From CAUZEO01 sp963578625 (lineage in GTDB: Bacteria > Verrucomicrobiota > Kiritimatiellia > SLOV01), in contig CAUZEO010000182.1 of assembly GCA_963578625.1 (NCBI GenBank), positions 1 through 10,376 on the forward strand: a DNA stretch of 10,376 nt. Direction: 5' to 3'. A program made the translations under genes and the position numbers. The notes under the pieces were generated by a model that did not search any database, had not been told where the DNA came from, and saw only the letters and a program-made list of their open reading frames with translations. Shown piece by piece: positions 7,549 through 10,376 of this stretch (the stretch's first letter is position 1; each line of letters opens with the position of its first letter).

Positions 7549-7612
7549 GGCCAGGCAACCTGAGGCTCCCGGCCACAAGGCCCGGGGATATTCCTGCGTG
7601 CATCGCCAGTTC
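7549..7612 (-). promoter_or_regulatory. degenerate candidate ZTP (pfl) riboswitch aptamer upstream of fhs
   Basis: On the minus strand the conserved blocks of the pfl motif occur in order. ACTGGCG is at 7604-7610, a GGCC-TTGT-GGCC hairpin (7571-7582) directly abuts GGGAGC (7565-7570), and TTGCCTGG is at 7551-7558. The pseudoknot of the family (GGCG with CGCC) can form here as GGCGA (7603-7607) with TTGCC (7554-7558), using one G-U pair. ZTP riboswitches are known upstream of fhs and purine/C1 genes. Weak points: no P1 helix is visible, the segment between ACTGGCG and the hairpin is longer than usual (about 21 nt), GGGGAGC has lost one G, and the fhs ATG is about 190 nt away. The rest of the 7359-7628 gap shows no gene. 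Confidence 0.38.
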
Positions 7613-7628
7613 CGCCCGATCATTCACC

Positions 7629-8414
7629 CTACGTCAGTAGCAGCTTCAGCGCTGCCGCAGCCGCGAATCCCAGTACCAGCCGATTGAAGATCTTCTGATT
7701 GATTCTCGGCAAAACGAGTATACCGAATACACCGCCGAGGAGAATGACCGGAAGCATCGCGAAGTTGAATGCAACGGTGGATGCGCTAATGTTGCCGAGG
7801 CTTACTTGCAGCGGGACCTTGAAGGAGTTCAGGATCAAGTAGAACCAGGCGCCGGTACCGACGAACTGGTACTTCGGCAGGCCGACGGCGAAAAGATAGA
7901 TCGACCAGATCGAACCGGCCGCATTCGCGATCATGGTTGCAATCCCCCCCAATACACCCATGAACCCCGCAAAAAGCCGGCTACTTCCCCGCGCCCTCTT
8001 ATCCGCATCGGTCTCCGATTCGGCCCCATTTCCCCGGCGGTTCCAGAACGTTGTCCCAATACAAACCAGGACGATAACACCCAGCAATTTTGAGAACGCT
8101 CTGTCGTTCCATGGAAAAAATTTCAAAACGACGAACGCGGCAAGAATGCCGACGATGGCCCATGGCATCAGACGGAGCAAATGTGTCCAGACCGCGTGGC
8201 GGTGATAGTAGGCCACCGCCATGACATCGCCCATGATCAACATGGGCAGTAGCACCCCGGGAGACTGCTGGGCCGGAAAAATCATCGCCATCATGGGCAC
8301 GATCATGATGCCCATCCCGGTCACTCCGGTCTTGGAAAATCCGACCAGCAAACCGCAAAATGCGGCAAGCAGCCAGTCGGCGACGTTCAGGTCCAGTGCA
8401 ATGAAAATTTCCAC
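7629..8414 (-). CDS. TauE/SafE (TSUP) family membrane permease
   Basis: This 261-aa inner-membrane protein has about eight hydrophobic segments in two homologous halves. The first half carries the family motif GFSKTGVTGMGIMIVP (25-40), then LLPMLIMGDVMAVAYYHRH (55-73). A charged cytoplasmic loop (125-146, RRGNGAESETDADKRARG) separates it from the second half, which begins AGFMGVLGGIATMIANAAG (149-167). TSUP proteins export or import small sulfur-containing or organic anions such as sulfite, sulfoacetate or taurine-derived compounds. The substrate cannot be predicted here, as no sulfur-metabolism gene is nearby. The start is GTG 8414, the first possible one after an in-frame stop, without a visible Shine-Dalgarno. 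It is divergent from the 394-aa gene; the shared gap 8415-8565 shows no convincing promoter. Confidence 0.9.
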   Translation of the reverse strand: MEIFIALDLNVADWLLAAFCGLLVGFSKTGVTGMGIMIVPMMAMIFPAQQSPGVLLPMLIMGDVMAVAYYHRHAVWTHLLRLMPWAIVGILAAFVVLKFFPWNDRAFSKLLGVIVLVCIGTTFWNRRGNGAESETDADKRARGSSRLFAGFMGVLGGIATMIANAAGSIWSIYLFAVGLPKYQFVGTGAWFYLILNSFKVPLQVSLGNISASTVAFNFAMLPVILLGGVFGILVLPRINQKIFNRLVLGFAAAAALKLLLT

Positions 8415-8565
8415 AAAATTGAGAAGGTGTTCAGGGTTCGGGGCTCAGATCCGTACAAAAAAGCGTCCGCCCCCATCAATTATTGGCTGGAATCAGCTCC
8501 CTGTTTTATCCATTATTCAAAAGGATTCAAGGTAAACGCTGAAAAATACGAATTTACTCGCTGCA

Positions 8566-9750
8566 ATGGCCTGGCGACTCGATGACAGTGTAGTACGGGG
8601 GGAGATCGACAACCGCAACCGTGGTTGCGTTACCGGTAAGATCTGGCTTTTGAATCGCCCCCAGCCCGTGATCCTCCAATTGGAAGGAAACTGCCATCCG
8701 GACATGGCCGGCTGCATCCTTACCTTTGATAATCCGCGGCCGGATGAGGGGGATCATACAGACCTGAATCCGAAACAATCGGGCTCCGTGGGCGACATGA
8801 CGGCGGTACGAAAAGTACGGGTTCTGGATGTTTCGGTCGAAGAGGCCTACCGGCTCGGCAAGGAGGGCAAACCCGTTCCCGAACACCTGGGCAACTGCCT
8901 CTACCTGGAATGGTACAGCGAATTCAATGGAAGAGTTGTCATCGAAAGCACCGACTACAACGTCGAGATTTCCGAGAGGGCCTGGATGCCCAGCGACGAA
9001 GACGCTGAAGAACAGGAGGAGCAATCCAGGACTGCCATGCGCGACTGGATGGAACGCCTGAGTAGCCTCGAACCGGAAGAGGAGCTTACCGGCCCGGACA
9101 AGGATAAGCCCATGGACGAGTTCCAGTGGGAAAAGTTCATGAAAGAGTCCGACGCGCGCACGGAATCCTTTGGCCGGCTCATGGAAAAGTACCTCCATCA
9201 CCCGGACCGCGACCGGATCATCGCGCGGGAAATGGGCTGGACCTGGATCGAGGAGGCGATGGATGCCGACGAAAAAGGACTGTATGATGACGAAAAAGAA
9301 GATATGGACGACATTCCGGAGCTGGAGCCCAATCCTCTGACCGAAGGCGTGGATTGGATTCGCCGCAAGGATGGCGACATCGTTCATCCGCTTCAGAATC
9401 AGGCGCACGAAGTTGCCATGAACATGTGGGACGACTGCGGCGGAAAAGAGTGCGTTCACGATGATACCGACACCGATATGATTACGATGCTCTCGCAAGC
9501 TCAGATTCTCGGCGCAAAGTTGGCCGGAGCGTTGAATGGACTCGCCTATAGCCATGCACCGGAGTACGGATTCGTGGTGGCTAGCCTGAAGCGAGCCCTC
9601 CCTTTCCTGAACGACTCCATCGCCGCGACCCAAAAGGTTCAGAGTAAGAAGCTAGTCGAGAAAGCGCGCTTGAACCAGTTCCGAAAGGAACTCTTCGCGG
9701 TCCGGGAAGGGGTTCTCGCTTTGATGGAAAAATTCCGAACGCGCATGTAA
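8566..9750 (+). CDS. uncharacterised acidic 394-aa protein
   Basis: I do not recognise this protein. Reading-frame integrity and acidic, soluble composition argue that it is real. Residues 1-135 look strand-rich (GKIWLLNRPQPVILQLEG, CLYLEWYSEFNGRVVIEST). Residues 142-185 are a highly acidic, probably disordered or helical linker (SDEDAEEQEEQSR, EPEEEL). Residues 186-250 contain conserved-looking tryptophans (EMGWTWIEEAMD) and a second acidic run (YDDEKEDMDDIPELE). Residues 274-394 are helical, beginning HPLQNQAHEVAMNMWDDCGG and ending in a basic amphipathic stretch. Several Cys and His (C43, H44, C291, C296, H298) could bind metal, but no known motif is formed. There is no signal peptide or membrane segment. 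ATG 8566 is the first ATG after an in-frame TAA, without a Shine-Dalgarno. The gene is not in an operon. Confidence 0.8.
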   Translation: MAWRLDDSVVRGEIDNRNRGCVTGKIWLLNRPQPVILQLEGNCHPDMAGCILTFDNPRPDEGDHTDLNPKQSGSVGDMTAVRKVRVLDVSVEEAYRLGKEGKPVPEHLGNCLYLEWYSEFNGRVVIESTDYNVEISERAWMPSDEDAEEQEEQSRTAMRDWMERLSSLEPEEELTGPDKDKPMDEFQWEKFMKESDARTESFGRLMEKYLHHPDRDRIIAREMGWTWIEEAMDADEKGLYDDEKEDMDDIPELEPNPLTEGVDWIRRKDGDIVHPLQNQAHEVAMNMWDDCGGKECVHDDTDTDMITMLSQAQILGAKLAGALNGLAYSHAPEYGFVVASLKRALPFLNDSIAATQKVQSKKLVEKARLNQFRKELFAVREGVLALMEKFRTRM

Positions 9751-9781
9751 GCGGCTGCCAGTACCTGCACCGAAAGATCCC

Positions 9782-9870
9782 CGGGCCTAGCCCGCTTATC
9801 TCACGCATTTTCGTCGCGAGAGCATGGAGGTTACAGCAGGAAAAGTGTGAGGTGAGCGGGCTAGCGCCCG
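9782..9870 (+). repeat. long imperfect inverted repeat forming a stem of about 30 bp
   Basis: The arms 9787-9804 (CTAGCCCGCTTATCTCAC) and 9847-9864 pair over 18 bp. The only two deviations from perfect complementarity are U-G wobbles when read as plus-strand RNA; on the minus strand they would be A-C mismatches. The stem extends inward to 9812/9840 with one bulged A. It extends outward by five G-C pairs (9782-9786 with 9866-9870) across one bulged C. The loop is about 27 nt. Together with the sequence after it, it fills part of the gene-free 9751-10113. It may be a REP/MITE-like dispersed element or a structured 3' end of the 394-aa gene's mRNA. Confidence 0.7.
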
Positions 9871-9871
9871 A

Positions 9872-9912
9872 GAGAGCGAGAGTGGAGTTTCGCTCTCCTT
9901 ATCGCTCTTTTT
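9872..9912 (+). terminator. terminator-like hairpin with two alternative right arms
   Basis: GAGAGCGA (9872-9879) pairs perfectly with TCGCTCTC (9890-9897). It can pair instead with TCGCTCT (9902-9908), which runs directly into a T tract (9908-9912) and further T/C-rich sequence. The second pairing would make an intrinsic terminator for the 394-aa gene, whose stop lies 122 nt upstream. Confidence 0.45.
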
Positions 9913-9976
9913 GGGCTCTTTCTTCTCTCTTTAATTTGACCCGTGTTGCGGAGCCCAGGCACGCAGCCACCGCCGT

Positions 9977-10101
9977 GGCATAAGCATCCTGCCCGTGGCC
10001 TGCGCAAGGTGAGAGGAAGGATTGAACACGAAGCGCGCAGGCTCCTCTCGTGCGCTTCTTTTCCTCGCCCCTGGTGCCGACACGGGCCGGATACCCGTGC
10101 T
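9977..10101. repeat. pair of diverged inverted repeats with the core ATCCTGCCCGTG
   Basis: Plus-strand 9977-9997 (GGCATAAGCATCCTGCCCGTG) and the reverse complement of 10081-10101 agree at 15 of 21 positions, with the shared end CCCGTG. The right copy is itself a small palindrome (CACGGG, 7-nt loop, CCCGTG). The pair brackets 83 nt that contain another hairpin. This looks like a paired intergenic repeat of the REP/BIME kind; its multiplicity in the genome cannot be seen here. Confidence 0.4.
10030..10062 (+). terminator. hairpin followed by TTTT between the inverted repeats
   Basis: GAAGCGCGC (10030-10038) pairs with GTGCGCTTC (10050-10058) over 9 bp with one G-U. An 11-nt loop separates the arms, and TTTTCCTC follows. 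It is a weak terminator in the plus direction. On the minus strand, downstream of the PhyH gene, no T tract follows. It may be a back-up terminator or simply part of the repeat. Confidence 0.3.
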
Positions 10102-10113
10102 ACGTGACGCGCC

Positions 10114-10376
10114 TCAACAAATCATGCCGATTTTTGCTTCTACGCCGTGCGCGATGGGGTCTTCGCCGATCCAGCGCTCGTCCGCGGGTTCGGAAGCGAG
10201 TTGATACCGGGTGTCGGTTGACAGTCGGAAGCGATCGGTTTGATTGTCACTGCTTGCGTGAAGCGTGAACATGCTGAAAATTAGAACATCGCCTACGGAG
10301 TACTCCGACGACAACCAGCGCTCGCCCAAGTGCTCGCGCAGCGCCAACGCATCCGGGTTGAATGACCCGCCCTGCT
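10114..10376 (-). CDS. phytanoyl-CoA dioxygenase (PhyH) family protein, C-terminal end
   Basis: The 86 visible codons run in from the right edge, so the start and the HxD pair of the iron site are outside the window. The visible part begins QGGSFNPDALALREHLGERW and carries the C-terminal half of the jelly-roll core: YSVGDVLIFSMFTLHAS with the distal iron-ligand His39. Eleven residues later comes Arg50 (RFRLS), the spacing known for the 2-oxoglutarate carboxylate-binding Arg of the family. DTRYQ follows, typical of PhyH members. These are Fe(II)/2-oxoglutarate oxygenases that hydroxylate small molecules; the substrate is not predictable. A TTG within the visible part at 10347 is internal, since coding sequence clearly continues upstream of it. 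Confidence 0.82.
   Translation of the reverse strand, partial: QGGSFNPDALALREHLGERWLSSEYSVGDVLIFSMFTLHASSDNQTDRFRLSTDTRYQLASEPADERWIGEDPIAHGVEAKIGMIC

Noticed and set aside
7566..7588. Intrinsic terminator of the TSUP gene at the CCCGGGCC-TTGT-GGCCGGG hairpin
   Set aside because: The hairpin is real, but no T tract follows on either strand. It fits better as a stem of the riboswitch candidate.
7475..7687. 70-codon plus-strand frame in the fhs leader running into the TSUP gene
   Set aside because: It begins in the structured leader and overlaps the permease antisense; no start signal or recognisable domain is present.
8415..8565. Divergent promoters between the TSUP gene and the 394-aa gene
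   Set aside because: Several AT-rich stretches and a short ATTCAA direct repeat are present, but no pair of hexamers with acceptable spacing was convincing.
8554..9633. 359-codon open frame on the minus strand opposite the 394-aa gene
   Set aside because: It is an antisense shadow produced by GC-rich codon use. The plus-strand protein has sensible composition and a normal soluble profile, while the antisense product is a low-likelihood mix of hydrophobic and His/Arg runs without family features.
9751..10113. Retron, CRISPR or transposon end
   Set aside because: The long stem recalls an msd-like hairpin, but there is no reverse transcriptase in the window, no regularly spaced direct repeats and no transposase or target-site duplication that I can see.
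10022..10268. Short plus-strand frames opposite the PhyH gene
   Set aside because: They are antisense to a clear PhyH C-terminus and pass through the intergenic repeats.

Overview
The window (10,376 bp, GC-rich, roughly 57 % G+C by eye) carries nine protein genes, two of them cut by the window edges. It looks like chromosomal housekeeping and accessory sequence from a free-living Gram-negative bacterium. The evidence is a lipoprotein signal on the M16 peptidase, an exported protease with a calcium-loop motif, a phytanoyl-CoA-type dioxygenase and dense coding on both strands. The gene mix resembles uncultured environmental lineages such as Planctomycetota or Hydrogenedentota, but that is a weak inference and no rRNA or tRNA gene is present to settle it. 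There is no transposase, integrase, phage gene, CRISPR array or recognisable defence gene.

Layout. 1-823 (minus): a small AbrB/SpoVT-type DNA-binding protein followed by the N-terminal part of a subtilisin-family (S8) exported protease. 985-4553 (minus): a two-gene unit, an SGNH hydrolase and then a large two-domain M16 zinc protease lipoprotein. The M16 gene very probably starts at a TTG codon 5 nt after the hydrolase stop. 4779-5564 (plus): an SDR oxidoreductase, divergent from that unit. A short reading frame with a dinucleotide-binding motif, probably a gene remnant, lies over its 3' end. 5685-7358 (minus): full-length formate-tetrahydrofolate ligase (fhs). 7359-7628: its structured leader, with a degenerate candidate ZTP (pfl) riboswitch and hairpins that could form an expression platform. 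7629-8414 (minus): a TauE/SafE-type (TSUP) membrane permease. 8566-9750 (plus): an acidic 394-aa protein I do not recognise. 9751-10113: a gene-free stretch filled with inverted repeats, including a stem of about 30 bp and terminator-like hairpins. 10114-10376 (minus): the C-terminal end of a PhyH-family dioxygenase.

How the genes work together. Only two linkages are supported: translational coupling of the hydrolase and M16 protease, and possible co-transcription of the AbrB-like gene with the subtilase. fhs would supply 10-formyl-THF for purine synthesis and C1 metabolism, and a ZTP riboswitch would fit that role. The other genes look independent. I found no convincing new multi-gene system. 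The best leads are the unknown 394-aa protein, the structured non-coding stretch behind it, and the fhs leader.
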